The notes beneath the pieces were generated by a model. The model searched no databases. It was not told where the DNA came from and saw only the letters and a list, made by a program, of their open reading frames with translations. This document shows positions 33,809 to 42,991 of a stretch of DNA of 64,000 bases, piece by piece (position 1 is the stretch's first letter; each line of letters begins with the position of its first letter). A program made the translations under genes and the position numbers. Origin of the DNA: Roseburia sp. (lineage in GTDB: Bacteria; Bacillota; Clostridia; Lachnospirales; Lachnospiraceae); assembly GCA_019421345.1 (NCBI GenBank), contig JAHZFL010000011.1, positions 26,818 to 90,817 of the forward strand. The letters are read 5' to 3'.

Positions 33809-33846
33809 GTCTCTGTATATCTGAATAAAAGCAATACGGGAGTGTT

Positions 33847-34524
33847 ATGATAAAGAAAATAGAAATTTTAGGACTCCGGCTGGACAATCATACGGTACGC
33901 GAGGCGATGGTTCAGGTGGATAACTATTTGAGTAATGATATATTAAATACGATTGAGACTGTTTCAATGCGGACGCTTCTGCTTGCAGAGGAGGATGAGA
34001 TCGTCAGGGACGTCGTTTCGTCCATGGATATGACTGTGATCAGTGAGAAGGAGATCATTCAGGCAGCGGGAGCTGTGACGATGCAGCGGGTACAGGAGAC
34101 AAAGGAAAATGATTTCGCAATAGAGCTTTTTAAGCGTCTTGAGCGCAGCAAAAAAAGTCTTTTTTTGCTGGGGGAGACGCAGGAGCGGATTTCTGATGTG
34201 CGGGAAGCGCTTTTGGAGCAGTTTCCAAAGCTGATCGTTACAGGGATGTATGCGCTTGAGCATTGTACCGGTGATTTTGAGGCGGTGATCAATGAGATGA
34301 ATGTGACGGCGCCGGATGTGATCGTATCGGTCTTGCCGACGCCGCAGCAGGAGCATTTTCTGGCGGATCACAAGGAAAAGATCAGTGCGAGTATCTGGTA
34401 TGGAGCGGGGGAGCTTGAAATTCCGGGGAAGGAACGGCGCGGTATCCGCGGGCTGATCAAGAGCAGACTTCATCTGGAACGGCTGAAAAACAGTATGAAC
34501 AAGTACAAGAATCATGAGGGGTAG
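33847..34524 (+). CDS. WecG/TagA/CpsF-like protein with a diverged active site
   Basis: A 225-aa protein with the fold and length of the WecG/TagA/CpsF family (N-acetylmannosaminyltransferases for teichoic acid or polysaccharide linkage): ILGLRLDNHTVREAMVQVDNYL at the N-terminus, SLFLLGETQERISDVREALLEQFP, DVIVSVLPTPQQEHFLADH and WYGAGELEIPGKERR. The segment usually reading P-D-G with the catalytic Asp appears here as MTVISEKEIIQAAG, and the usual VNAE reads VSMR. The enzyme may be inactive or have another job. It is 2 bp from the YitT gene downstream, an odd partner. Confidence 0.72.
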   Translation: MIKKIEILGLRLDNHTVREAMVQVDNYLSNDILNTIETVSMRTLLLAEEDEIVRDVVSSMDMTVISEKEIIQAAGAVTMQRVQETKENDFAIELFKRLERSKKSLFLLGETQERISDVREALLEQFPKLIVTGMYALEHCTGDFEAVINEMNVTAPDVIVSVLPTPQQEHFLADHKEKISASIWYGAGELEIPGKERRGIRGLIKSRLHLERLKNSMNKYKNHEG

Positions 34525-34526
34525 AC

Positions 34527-35402
34527 ATGAAAAAACTTTTTTACAGGAGGTCGCGGGTATGGGAGTATCTGATGCTGATCGTCGGTACGGCGTTTGTTGC
34601 GGTCAGTATACAGTGCATTTATGATCCGATCAGCCTCGTTACAGGCGGATTTTCCGGTCTTGCCATTGTCATCAAGGCTGTGACAGAGCCGTTTATTCCG
34701 GGAGGCATCCCGCTTTGGCTGACAAATATCGCGCTTAATATTCCGGTATTTCTTGTGGCGTTTAAGGTGAAGGGGAAACGATTTATCGGAAGGACCCTGG
34801 TGGGAGCCTTTTTATTGTCCGCATGGCTGTATGTTCTTCCGCCGCTCGATCTGACGCAGGGGGATTATATTCTTGCCGCTGTTTTCGGCGGTGTGATCTG
34901 CGGGACTGGCATGGGACTGATCCTGCTCGCCAAGGCGACAACAGGCGGTACGGATATGGTGGCGACGATCATTCAGCATTACGCGAGACATTATTCGATT
35001 GTACAGATTTTGCAGATACTGGATGCCATGGTCGTGCTGTGCGGGCTGTATGTGTTCGGCTTGCGCGCGGCACTGTATGCGATTGTCGCGATCTTTATCA
35101 CGACAAAGGTCTCCGACACGCTGATGGAGGGCTTTAAGTTCTCCAAGGCGGCGTTCATCATTACGGATCACTACGAGCTGGTGGCAAAGCGCATTTTGCA
35201 GGAGTTGGACCGGGGAGTGACAGGACTTTTGGCAAAGGGTATGTATTCAGGCGCGGATAAATGCGTGCTGTACTGTGTTGTTTCCCAGAAAGAAATCGTG
35301 CAGGTAAAAGAGATTGTTGCGGAAACTGATCCGGAGGCATTTGTCATTGTGTCGGACGCCAGAGAGGTGCTTGGCGAGGGTTTTTTGGAATATTCGGGAT
35401 GA
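34527..35402 (+). CDS. YitT family membrane protein (second copy)
   Basis: A 291-aa paralogue of the protein at 8677: five hydrophobic helices (including CIYDPISLVTGGFSGLAIVIKAV and GMGLILLAKATTGGTDMVATIIQHYA) and a C-terminal DUF2179 domain (RILQELDRGVTGLLAKGMYSGADKCVLYCVVSQKEIVQVKEIVAETDPEAFVIVSDAREVLGEGF). It is cotranscribed with the WecG/TagA-like gene 2 bp upstream. Function unknown. Confidence 0.9.
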   Translation: MKKLFYRRSRVWEYLMLIVGTAFVAVSIQCIYDPISLVTGGFSGLAIVIKAVTEPFIPGGIPLWLTNIALNIPVFLVAFKVKGKRFIGRTLVGAFLLSAWLYVLPPLDLTQGDYILAAVFGGVICGTGMGLILLAKATTGGTDMVATIIQHYARHYSIVQILQILDAMVVLCGLYVFGLRAALYAIVAIFITTKVSDTLMEGFKFSKAAFIITDHYELVAKRILQELDRGVTGLLAKGMYSGADKCVLYCVVSQKEIVQVKEIVAETDPEAFVIVSDAREVLGEGFLEYSG

Positions 35403-35403
35403 C

Positions 35404-35448
35404 AAAGGGGAAATGCATAAAAAATGTGCATTTCCTCTTTCTTTTTTT
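35404..35448 (+). terminator. Intrinsic terminator after the YitT gene
   Basis: Fourteen-bp stem with one G-U pair (AAAGGGGAAATGCA and its complement), a 9-nt loop and T7 after one C. Confidence 0.88.
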
Positions 35449-35507
35449 GCTGTTTTGCATTAAAATAGATTCAGCTATCTTTAATAACAGAAAAAGGAGC
35501 AACGCTT

Positions 35508-36596
35508 ATGATTTCAAATCAAATACTTCAAAATACGATTGACGGACTAAAGGGAATTACAAGGATCGATCTGTGCATCATTGATGTAGAGGGAAATGTG
35601 CTGGCTGCAACATTTCCGGAGGCAGATCGGCATATCGAGGCTGCACGGGCATTTGTGGAGTCGCCTGCGGACAGTCAGCTTGTAAATGGCTACCAGTTTT
35701 TTAAAGTATTTGATGAGCATCAGTTGGAATATGTCCTGCTTGCGAGCGGAGACGGCGATGATGTTTATATGGTGGGTAAAATTGCCAGTTTCCAGATACA
35801 AAATCTTCTGGTAGCATATAAGGAGAGGTTCGATAAGGATAACTTTATTAAGAACCTTCTTTTGGATAATCTTCTTTTGGTCGATATTTATAATCGGGCG
35901 AAGAAGCTTCATATCGATACGGAGGTGCGGCGTGTCGTATTTATCATTGAGACAAACCGCGAGAAGGACGGCAATGAGCTGGAGCGGGTGCGCGGCGCCT
36001 TTGGAGCTAAGACAAAGGATTTCGTGACAGCGGTCGATGAAAAGAATATTATTATTGTCAAGGAGGTTGCGGAGAACGAAGGATACGAGGAATTAAACAA
36101 GACGGCGGAAGTGATCATAAATCTGTTCCGCTACGATACCGAGCACGAGGTGCATGTCGCTTACGGAACGATTGTCAATGAGATCAAGGAGGTTTCGCGC
36201 TCCTACAAGGAGGCGCGCATGGCGCTTGATGTCGGCAGGATCTTTTTCGAGGAAAAGAATATCATCGCATATGCAACGCTTGGGATCGGCCGTTTGATCT
36301 ATCAGCTTCCGATTCCGCTCTGCAAGATGTTCATCAAGGAGATATTCGACGGAAAATCTCCCGATGATTTTGATGAGGAGACCTTAACGACGATCAATAA
36401 GTTCTTTGAGAACAGTCTGAACGTTTCGGAAACCTCAAGGCAGCTTTATATTCACCGCAATACGCTTGTGTACCGTTTGGATAAGCTGCAAAAGAGCACG
36501 GGGCTTGATCTGCGTGTATTTGAGGACGCGATCACCTTTAAGATCGCGCTCATGGTCGTGAAGTATATGAAGTACATGGAAATGCTTGATTATTAA
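35508..36596 (+). CDS. CdaR/PucR-type transcriptional regulator
   Basis: A 362-aa regulator with an N-terminal sugar-diacid-recognition-like sensory region (IDLCIIDVEGNVLAATFPEADRHIEAARAFVES), a central GGDEF-like degenerate domain typical of the family, and a C-terminal PucR helix-turn-helix (FFENSLNVSETSRQLYIHRNTLVYRLDKLQKSTGLDLRVFEDAITFKIALMV). Family members respond to sugar diacids or other small metabolites. No catabolic genes are adjacent; ftsEX follows, so the target is unknown. Its promoter was not clear. Confidence 0.85.
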   Translation: MISNQILQNTIDGLKGITRIDLCIIDVEGNVLAATFPEADRHIEAARAFVESPADSQLVNGYQFFKVFDEHQLEYVLLASGDGDDVYMVGKIASFQIQNLLVAYKERFDKDNFIKNLLLDNLLLVDIYNRAKKLHIDTEVRRVVFIIETNREKDGNELERVRGAFGAKTKDFVTAVDEKNIIIVKEVAENEGYEELNKTAEVIINLFRYDTEHEVHVAYGTIVNEIKEVSRSYKEARMALDVGRIFFEEKNIIAYATLGIGRLIYQLPIPLCKMFIKEIFDGKSPDDFDEETLTTINKFFENSLNVSETSRQLYIHRNTLVYRLDKLQKSTGLDLRVFEDAITFKIALMVVKYMKYMEMLDY

Positions 36597-36732
36597 GTTT
36601 CCATTAAATAAATCCAAAATAGTTGCAACAAAAATAAACATTCAGTAGACTAAAAACAGTGGCATTCGATGAGATCCTGCCGGCGATAGAAGCGATCGGC
36701 GACAGGGTTATATACGGAAATGAGGTAAGTGA

Positions 36733-37509
36733 ATGATAAAGTTGGATCATGTCAGTAAGTCTTACTCCGCGGGGATTCCCGCGCTCAATGACGTGAGTCT
36801 TAGTATCGACGCCGGAGAGTTTGTTTTTATCGTCGGCGACAGCGGTTCCGGAAAATCAACGCTGATCAAGCTGCTGCTCAAGGAGCTTGAGCCGACAGAT
36901 GGGACGATTACGATAGACGGCAGAAAATTAAATAAGATCAAGAGACGGCAGATCCCGAAATTCCGCAGAAATATCGGCGTGGTGTTTCAGGATTTCCGAT
37001 TGTTGAAGGACAGAAATATTTATGATAATGTTGCGTTTGCACAAAAGGTGATCGGGCAGTCTACACGTTCCATCAAGATGAACGTGCCGACAATGCTTTC
37101 GATGGTTGGACTTGCGGCAAAATACCGCTCCTATCCAAAGCAGCTTTCGGGAGGCGAGCAGCAGAGAGTGGCGATCGCAAGAGCGCTTGTGAATAAGCCG
37201 AAGATTCTGTTGGCGGACGAGCCGACCGGTAATCTGGACGCAAATAATGCGTGGGAGATCATGAAGCTCATGGAGGAGATCAATGAGAAGGGCACGACAG
37301 TCGTTGTGGTCACGCATAATCTTGAGATTGTCAAGTCCATGAATAAGAGGGTCGTTACCATGCGCAAGGGCGTTGTGGTAGACGATACGGCGTCGGATAT
37401 GGATTATCATACTTCAGGCGGTTATGAGCCGCAGGATGACGACGATGACGACTTTTTCACCGACGATTATCCAGGCAGTGACGGAGGTGAAGAAAGCGAT
37501 GAGGATTAG
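36733..37509 (+). CDS. ftsE: Cell-division ATP-binding protein FtsE
   Basis: ABC ATPase that, with FtsX, activates a peptidoglycan hydrolase at the division site. The 258 residues include Walker A GDSGSGKST, signature LSGGEQQR, Walker B ILLADEPTGNLD and the typical FtsE start MIKLDHVSKSY. The C-terminus carries about 40 extra residues rich in Asp and Glu (PQDDDDDDFFTDDYPGSDGG), longer than a usual FtsE of about 228 aa. It overlaps ftsX by 11 bp. Confidence 0.96.
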   Translation: MIKLDHVSKSYSAGIPALNDVSLSIDAGEFVFIVGDSGSGKSTLIKLLLKELEPTDGTITIDGRKLNKIKRRQIPKFRRNIGVVFQDFRLLKDRNIYDNVAFAQKVIGQSTRSIKMNVPTMLSMVGLAAKYRSYPKQLSGGEQQRVAIARALVNKPKILLADEPTGNLDANNAWEIMKLMEEINEKGTTVVVVTHNLEIVKSMNKRVVTMRKGVVVDDTASDMDYHTSGGYEPQDDDDDDFFTDDYPGSDGGEESDED

Positions 37510-38407
37510 TACGTTTTTTTACACGATCAAGCAGGGAATGGTCAATATCTGGAAGAACAAGATGTTTTCTCTGGCGTCGATCGCGACGATGACGGCGTGT
37601 ATTTTTTTGTTTGGATTATTTTATATGATCGTGATGAATTTTCAGTCGATGGTCAAGGATGCAGAAGCAGGCGTGGCGGTCACGGTGCTGTTTGACGATG
37701 GGATTTCCGAGCAGAGGATCGAGGAGATCGGAGAGCTGATCGGGGAGCGCGTTGAGGTGTCCCATTATGAATATACTTCTCCTGAGGAGGCGTGGAATTC
37801 CTTTAAGGATGTTTATTTTCAGGGAAATGAGGAGGCGGCGGCAAGCTTTGGAGAGGACAACCCTTTAGTCAATTCATCCAGCTATTCGATTTACATGAAT
37901 GACGTCTCCATGCAGGATACGCTTGTAACCTATCTGACCTCGATCGACGGTGTCAGAGAGGTGAAAAAGTCAGAGCAGATTGCAAATACACTGGCGGACT
38001 TAAACCGGCTGATCGGTTACATTTCCGCGGGGATCATTCTGATCCTGCTTGGCGTGGCAGTCTTTTTGATCAGCAATACGATCACGGTCGGAATTGCCGT
38101 GCGCAGGGAGGAGATCGGCATTATGAAGCTGATCGGAGCGACCGATTATTTTGTACGCGCGCCGTTTGTGGTTGAGGGCGTGGTCATCGGATTGATCGGA
38201 GCGGCGATTCCGCTTGGGATTCTTTATGTACTCTATGATCAGGTGATCGTATATATCGGGGAGACCTTCCTCTTTATCAGCAATATGATGAGATTCCTTC
38301 CGGCAGATCAGGTATTCCATACATTGGTACCGGTAGCCTTGATCCTTGGTGTTGGAATTGGTTTTATGGGAAGTATCATCACGATTCGGAAGCATTTGAA
38401 AGTATAG
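37499..38407 (+). CDS. ftsX: Cell-division permease-like protein FtsX
   Basis: A 302-aa membrane protein: cytoplasmic N-terminus (MRISTFFYTIKQGMVNIWKNKMFSLASIATMTACIFLFGLF), a large extracellular loop that contacts the hydrolase partner, and three C-terminal helices (NTITVGIAVRREEIGIMKLIGATDYFVRAPFVVEG between them). GGAGGTGA inside ftsE sets the start at 37499. The next gene encodes a coiled-coil M23 protein, its likely partner. Confidence 0.95.
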   Translation: MRISTFFYTIKQGMVNIWKNKMFSLASIATMTACIFLFGLFYMIVMNFQSMVKDAEAGVAVTVLFDDGISEQRIEEIGELIGERVEVSHYEYTSPEEAWNSFKDVYFQGNEEAAASFGEDNPLVNSSSYSIYMNDVSMQDTLVTYLTSIDGVREVKKSEQIANTLADLNRLIGYISAGIILILLGVAVFLISNTITVGIAVRREEIGIMKLIGATDYFVRAPFVVEGVVIGLIGAAIPLGILYVLYDQVIVYIGETFLFISNMMRFLPADQVFHTLVPVALILGVGIGFMGSIITIRKHLKV

Positions 38408-38429
38408 TTTCAGGTAGAAATGGCAGTTT

Positions 38430-39641
38430 ATGAAAAAGAGAAGATTAAAAAGAATAGTGTCGGTGGGACTGATCCTGCTTTTGACGGTAGAAATGTCGAT
38501 ACAGGCAATGGCGGCGACGGTGAAAAAAACAGATGACGCCGAGACAGCACAGGCGCTTCAGGAGGCGCAGCAGGAAAAAGAGGCGCTGCAAAAGGAGCTG
38601 GAGCAGGCGCAGCAGACGATCCGTGACTTAAAGGAGTCAAAGGGAAATGTGGAGGATAAGGTTGCGGAGCTCAATAAGCAGTTGATCAGCATCTCGGCAC
38701 GGATCACCGAGTTGGAGAAGCAGTTGACGGCAAAGAGTGAGGACATTGTACAGGCGCAGGAGGATTTGGAAGCGGCACAGGCGCAGGAAGCGAAGCAATA
38801 TGAAGATATGAAGGTGCGCATCCGGTTCATGTATGAAAATCAGCAGAGCTCTTATACAGAGGCGCTGCTGTCCTCCGGCAATATTGCAGAATTTTTGAAT
38901 GCAGCGGAATATATTGCACAGATCCAAAGCTACGACAGGCAAAAGCTGGAAAGCTATCAGGAGACGGTCGAGACGATCACGAATCTTGAGGCGCAGCTTG
39001 AACAGGATTATGCGGAGCTTCAGGCGCTTAAGAAAGAGGTTGAGAGCGATAAGGCATCGGTAGCGGCGATGATGCGGGAGAAAGAGATCGAGCTTGCCGG
39101 CATTTCCAATCATATTTCCGAGGCGCAGAACGAGGCGGATTATTATGCGGCGGAAATTCAGGCGCAGGAGGAGTTGATCGCGGCAATCAGGCGTGCGCAG
39201 GCAGAGAAGGAAGCCGCGGGAGTTGTAGATAATCCTTACAGCGGCGGAGCGTTTGTCTGGCCCTGCCCAAGCAGTACGCGCGTCACGAGCGATTACGGCA
39301 ACCGTCTCTCTCCGACCGGCGGAGCGTCGTCAAACCATAAGGGCATCGACATCGGTGCTGCCTATGGAGCGGATATTGTGGCAGCGGCGGCAGGAACGGT
39401 TACGACGGCTTCTTACAGCAGCTCTGCCGGAAATTATGTGATGATCGATCACGGCGGCGGATTGTACACGGTTTACATGCATGCATCCTCACTGACGGTA
39501 TCGGCGGGACAGACGGTGTCGGCGGGACAGGTGATTGCCAAGGTGGGAAGCACCGGTATTTCTACAGGAAATCATCTGCATTTTGGCGTATCACTCAATG
39601 GAAGCTATGTCAGTCCGTGGAGCTATCTTGGTGGCAGATAA
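38430..39641 (+). CDS. EnvC-like coiled-coil M23 peptidase (FtsEX partner)
   Basis: Secreted 403-aa murein hydrolase or activator. A signal peptide (about 1-29, ending AMAA) precedes about 230 residues of heptad-rich coiled coil (QEAQQEKEALQKELEQAQQ onward, Gln/Glu/Ala-rich) and a C-terminal M23 domain (about 275-403) with SSNHKGIDIGAAYGADI, GGGLYTVYMHASS and GNHLHFGVSLNG, including the His and Asp zinc ligands. This layout and the position right after ftsEX match EnvC and PcsB-like partners controlled by FtsEX. A perfect terminator follows its stop. Confidence 0.93.
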   Translation: MKKRRLKRIVSVGLILLLTVEMSIQAMAATVKKTDDAETAQALQEAQQEKEALQKELEQAQQTIRDLKESKGNVEDKVAELNKQLISISARITELEKQLTAKSEDIVQAQEDLEAAQAQEAKQYEDMKVRIRFMYENQQSSYTEALLSSGNIAEFLNAAEYIAQIQSYDRQKLESYQETVETITNLEAQLEQDYAELQALKKEVESDKASVAAMMREKEIELAGISNHISEAQNEADYYAAEIQAQEELIAAIRRAQAEKEAAGVVDNPYSGGAFVWPCPSSTRVTSDYGNRLSPTGGASSNHKGIDIGAAYGADIVAAAAGTVTTASYSSSAGNYVMIDHGGGLYTVYMHASSLTVSAGQTVSAGQVIAKVGSTGISTGNHLHFGVSLNGSYVSPWSYLGGR

Positions 39642-39643
39642 CG

Positions 39644-39674
39644 AAAATTCCCTGTCTTTAGACAGGGAATTTTT
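39644..39674 (+). terminator. Intrinsic terminator after the M23 gene
   Basis: Perfect 13-bp stem (AAAATTCCCTGTC with its complement), a 4-nt loop TTTA and T-tail. Confidence 0.92.
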
Positions 39675-39725
39675 ACATATGATAGATAACAGCGGAGGAG
39701 AGGACCGCAGAAAAGAGGAACGAGT

Positions 39726-41012
39726 ATGGATGAGCAGCAGGAAGTAAAGGAGTTGCAGGAGCAGACTGGAAAAAAGAAAGGGAAATGGGCCAAGGGAACG
39801 ATCGGAAAGGGGATTCTTATCGGGGTGTTTCTTGCGGTTTTATGCGGCTCACTCGGAATTTATCTGGTTTGTCTGCTGACAGGCAGTCAGATTGTGGTCA
39901 CAAGAGGCGTTAAGGCAGCGGGAGAGGACGGCGCGGTGCTGGACGCAGATTCCGTCGCGAAGATCAATGAGCTTGCGGCTTACATTAATTTTTACTATTA
40001 TGATGAAACAGATACGGATGCATTAAAGAACGGTATGTATGCGGGACTGTTAAGCGGTGTGAATGATAAATATTCTACCTACTATACAGCCGAGGAATAT
40101 GAGCAGTCACAGATCGGTATGACGGGGAAATATTATGGGATCGGTGCGGGACTGACGCAGGATATTAAGACCATGGTCGTGACTGTCAATAAGATTTATG
40201 ACGGAACGCCATCGAAAGATGCCGGGCTTTTGAAAGACGATGTCATCCTTTCGGTCGGGGATGTGGAGGCGACCTCTATGGAGCTTTCCGATCTGGTGCA
40301 GCTTATCCGCGGTGAGGAGGGCACGACCGTTCATCTGGAGGTTTACCGCCCAGCGACAGGCGAATATTTATCCTTTGATGTGGAGCGGGCAAATGTGACG
40401 CTGCCGAGTGTCGCATCGGAGATGCTGACCGAGGAGATCGGGTATATCCGCATTGAGTCGTTTGAGACTGATACGGCAGCGCAGTTTGAGACGGCGCTGG
40501 CGGAGCTGGAAAATGCGGGGATGCATTCGTTGGTCATTGATCTGCGTTATAACGGCGGAGGCCTGGTGGATTCCGTGGTGCAGATTTTAGACGATATTCT
40601 GCCGGAGGGACTGTTAGTCTATACAGAGGATAAGTACGGAAACAGGCAGGAGTATAAGTCGAGCGGAGAGACGCATTTCGATTATCCTCTGGCGGTGCTG
40701 ATCAATGAGGACAGCGCGAGCGCTTCGGAAATATTTGCAGGCGCGATTCAGGATTATGAATATGGAACGCTGATCGGCACAAAGACCTTTGGCAAGGGGA
40801 TCGTGCAGTCTCTGTTTAAGCTTTCCGACGGGGACGCCGTGAAGCTTACGACTGCAAAATATTTTACGCCAAAGGGAAATTATATTCACGGGGTCGGGAT
40901 CGAGCCTGATATTGAACTGGAATATGAGTACTTAAACCCGGATGGACAAAGCTATGAGATGCAGTATGATAATCAGATTCAAAAGGCGATAGAAGTATTG
41001 CGTGAGGGGTAG
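39726..41012 (+). CDS. S41 family C-terminal processing protease
   Basis: Membrane-anchored serine protease of 428 aa. A basic N-terminus and one membrane helix (about 30-55) lead to a dimerisation segment, a PDZ domain (about 115-205; GIGAGLTQDIKTMVVTVNKIYDGTPSKDAGLLKDDVILSVGDV) and the S41 catalytic domain with LVIDLRYNGGGLVDSVV, INEDSASASEIFAGAIQDY (Ser) and GTKTFGKGIVQ (Lys), the Ser-Lys dyad of CtpA/CtpB. It lies downstream of ftsEX and the M23 hydrolase, a common Firmicute order; it may process cell-wall hydrolases. Confidence 0.94.
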   Translation: MDEQQEVKELQEQTGKKKGKWAKGTIGKGILIGVFLAVLCGSLGIYLVCLLTGSQIVVTRGVKAAGEDGAVLDADSVAKINELAAYINFYYYDETDTDALKNGMYAGLLSGVNDKYSTYYTAEEYEQSQIGMTGKYYGIGAGLTQDIKTMVVTVNKIYDGTPSKDAGLLKDDVILSVGDVEATSMELSDLVQLIRGEEGTTVHLEVYRPATGEYLSFDVERANVTLPSVASEMLTEEIGYIRIESFETDTAAQFETALAELENAGMHSLVIDLRYNGGGLVDSVVQILDDILPEGLLVYTEDKYGNRQEYKSSGETHFDYPLAVLINEDSASASEIFAGAIQDYEYGTLIGTKTFGKGIVQSLFKLSDGDAVKLTTAKYFTPKGNYIHGVGIEPDIELEYEYLNPDGQSYEMQYDNQIQKAIEVLREG

Positions 41013-41013
41013 G

Positions 41014-41508
41014 ATGAAGGTATGGATTTACCGTGGGATCACAGGAGCGCTGCTGCTTTTGTGGATGATGATCATTTTTGGATTTTCCGCGCAGACGGCG
41101 GCGCAGTCGGACGAGGTCAGCACCTCTGTTTCGGTGCACATGATAGAGACGGCGAATGAGATGTTTGAACTGGGGCTGACGCAGGAGCAGATTGCGTGGT
41201 ACGCGCAGGAAATTGAGCATCTGGTGCGAAAGCTTGCGCATATGGCAGAGTATGCAATACTTGGCATTTTAGCAGCGTCATGTGCGCTTGGCTATTGGAG
41301 CTGGGGCAAAAAGACGGCGATAGGTTCGTTTTTGTTTGCCGCCTGCTATGCCGTGACCGACGAGGTACACCAGCTATCTGTGGCAGGGCGGACAGGAAGC
41401 GTTTGGGACGTATGCATCGACTCTGCCGGAGTGCTTCTTGGACTTTTCTTTCTCGGTCTGGGATTAAAGTTGGCGGAAAGGATTGCGAAAAGAACATGCT
41501 TCAAGTAA
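41014..41508 (+). CDS. VanZ family membrane protein
   Basis: A 164-aa protein with four hydrophobic helices and the VanZ pattern: IIFGFSAQTAAQSDEVS, LVRKLAHMAEYAILGILAA, AACYAVTDEVHQLSVAGRTGSVWDVCIDSAGVLLGL. VanZ proteins confer low-level teicoplanin resistance in enterococci; most homologues are of unknown function. GAGGGGTAGG just before the ATG at 41014 overlaps the protease stop, so it is translationally coupled to the protease gene. The GTG at 41002 is an unlikely alternative. Confidence 0.9.
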   Translation: MKVWIYRGITGALLLLWMMIIFGFSAQTAAQSDEVSTSVSVHMIETANEMFELGLTQEQIAWYAQEIEHLVRKLAHMAEYAILGILAASCALGYWSWGKKTAIGSFLFAACYAVTDEVHQLSVAGRTGSVWDVCIDSAGVLLGLFFLGLGLKLAERIAKRTCFK

Positions 41509-41544
41509 AATAAAAAAAGAATATAAAATGAAAGAGGTGATACT

Positions 41545-42682
41545 GTGATAGAACTTGATCAATTCAAGGCAACCTTGAATACTTACAAAGAACCATTACA
41601 GGAAGTGAGGGATTCACTTTGACCTGGCTGGCAAGGAACAGCGGATTCAGGAATTAGAACGCGAGATGGAGGCGCCGGATTTCTGGGATGATCCGGAGAC
41701 ATCACAGCGTAAAATGAAAGAGCTAAAGAGCATGAAGGGTGACGTTGAGGTCTATACGGCATTAAAGCAGCAGTATGAGGATATGGAGACGCTGATCGAG
41801 ATGGGATATGAGGAAAACGATGCTTCTCTGATTCCTGAGATTGAAGAATTGCTGACAGAATTTACGGAGTCTTATGAGGGAATCCGTATTAAGACGCTAT
41901 TATCCGGCGAATATGACAGGGACAATGCGATCGTCTCGCTTCATGCGGGTGCGGGCGGTACGGAGTCCTGCGACTGGGCGGCGATGCTCTACCGTATGTT
42001 TACCAGATGGGCGTCAGATAAAGGCTTTTCTGTGGAGGTGCTTGATTCCCTTGACGGGGAGGAGGCGGGTATCAAGTCTGTGACGTTTCAGGTCAACGGA
42101 GAGAATGCTTACGGTTACATGAAGTCGGAGAAGGGGGTACACCGTCTTGTGCGCATCTCGCCGTTTAATGCGGCGGGAAAACGCCAGACCTCGTTTGTTT
42201 CCTGCGACGTTATGCCGGACATCGAGGAGGATCTGGATATTGAGATCAATGAGGATGAGCTTCGCATCGACACCTATCGCTCCAGCGGCGCAGGCGGACA
42301 GCACATCAATAAGACCTCGTCTGCCATCCGTATTACGCATCTGCCCACCGGGATTGTCGTGCAGTGCCAGAATGAGCGCTCACAGTTCCAGAACAAGGAT
42401 AAGGCGATGCAGATGCTAAAGGCGAAGCTGTATCTGCTAAAGCAGCAGGAGAATGCCGAGAAAGCGGCGGGCATCCGCGGCGAGGTGACGGAGATTGGCT
42501 GGGGAAACCAGATTCGCTCTTATGTGCTTCAGCCGTATACAATGGTCAAGGACCACAGAACCGGCGTGGAGACAGGAAATGTAGACAGTGTGCTGGACGG
42601 TAAGATCGACCTGTTTATGAACGGGTATCTGAAATGGCTGTCGCTCGGCTGCCCGAAAGGACTTGGAGGAGACGATGAGTAG
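41545..42682 (+). CDS. prfB: Peptide chain release factor 2, programmed +1 frameshift
   Basis: Recognises UGA and UAA stops. Reading starts at GTG 41545 after GAGGTGATACT, gives 25 codons (IELDQFKATLNTYKEPLQEV...), then meets an in-frame TGA at 41620 within CTT TGA C. A +1 slip at CTT continues in the second frame (DLAGKEQRIQELEREMEAPDFWDDPE...) to 42682, about 378 aa in all. The second part contains the RF2 SPF motif (RISPFNAAGKRQTSF) and the catalytic GGQ (SSGAGGQHINKTSSAIR). The upstream Shine-Dalgarno-like GAGGGA that stimulates slipping is slightly further from the slip site than in the classic arrangement. The protein regulates itself through UGA. Confidence 0.95.
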
Positions 42683-42815
42683 CTTGCAGGAAATACTCCG
42701 GGCGTTTTAGGAGCTGACAGCAAAAGATCAATGTCAGGCGGAAACTTGGGCAGAGGCATAGCAGTCTATCTGACCGTCAGCGGAAGATACCGTCTGAGGT
42801 TCGGCGGATGGAGCT

Positions 42816-42991
42816 ATGATCATCGCACGAACGGATAACTTACGCTTCAGAAAAAGGAGGATCGCTTTATTCGTACCGTCACGACGCACAGACACATACA
42901 GACACAGTCTGGCAGCGGCGGGGGCGGAAGGAGCAGCACGCACACCGTCAGCAGCGGAAGCAGTCATGGCGGAGGCAGCAAAGGATTTTAA
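42816..42991 (+). pseudogene. Remnant of the C-terminus of a TPM-domain protein
   Basis: Translating 42839-42991 gives LTLQKKEDRFIRTVTT followed by a Ser/Gly/His-rich tail (SSTHTVSSGSSHGGGSKGF), the characteristic end of membrane-anchored TPM-domain (YgcG-like) proteins. A stop (TAA 42836) interrupts the frame, and the upstream homologous residues (ARTDNLRFRK) continue in another frame through the A5 run at 42851. No TPM domain is found upstream; prfB ends at 42682. I read it as a decayed 3' end. Confidence 0.5.

Noticed and set aside
33399..33846. Main chromosomal origin oriC
   Set aside because: DnaA boxes are present, but none of the usual flanking genes (dnaA, dnaN, rpmH, gyrB) is within 30 kb on either side; called an accessory cluster instead.
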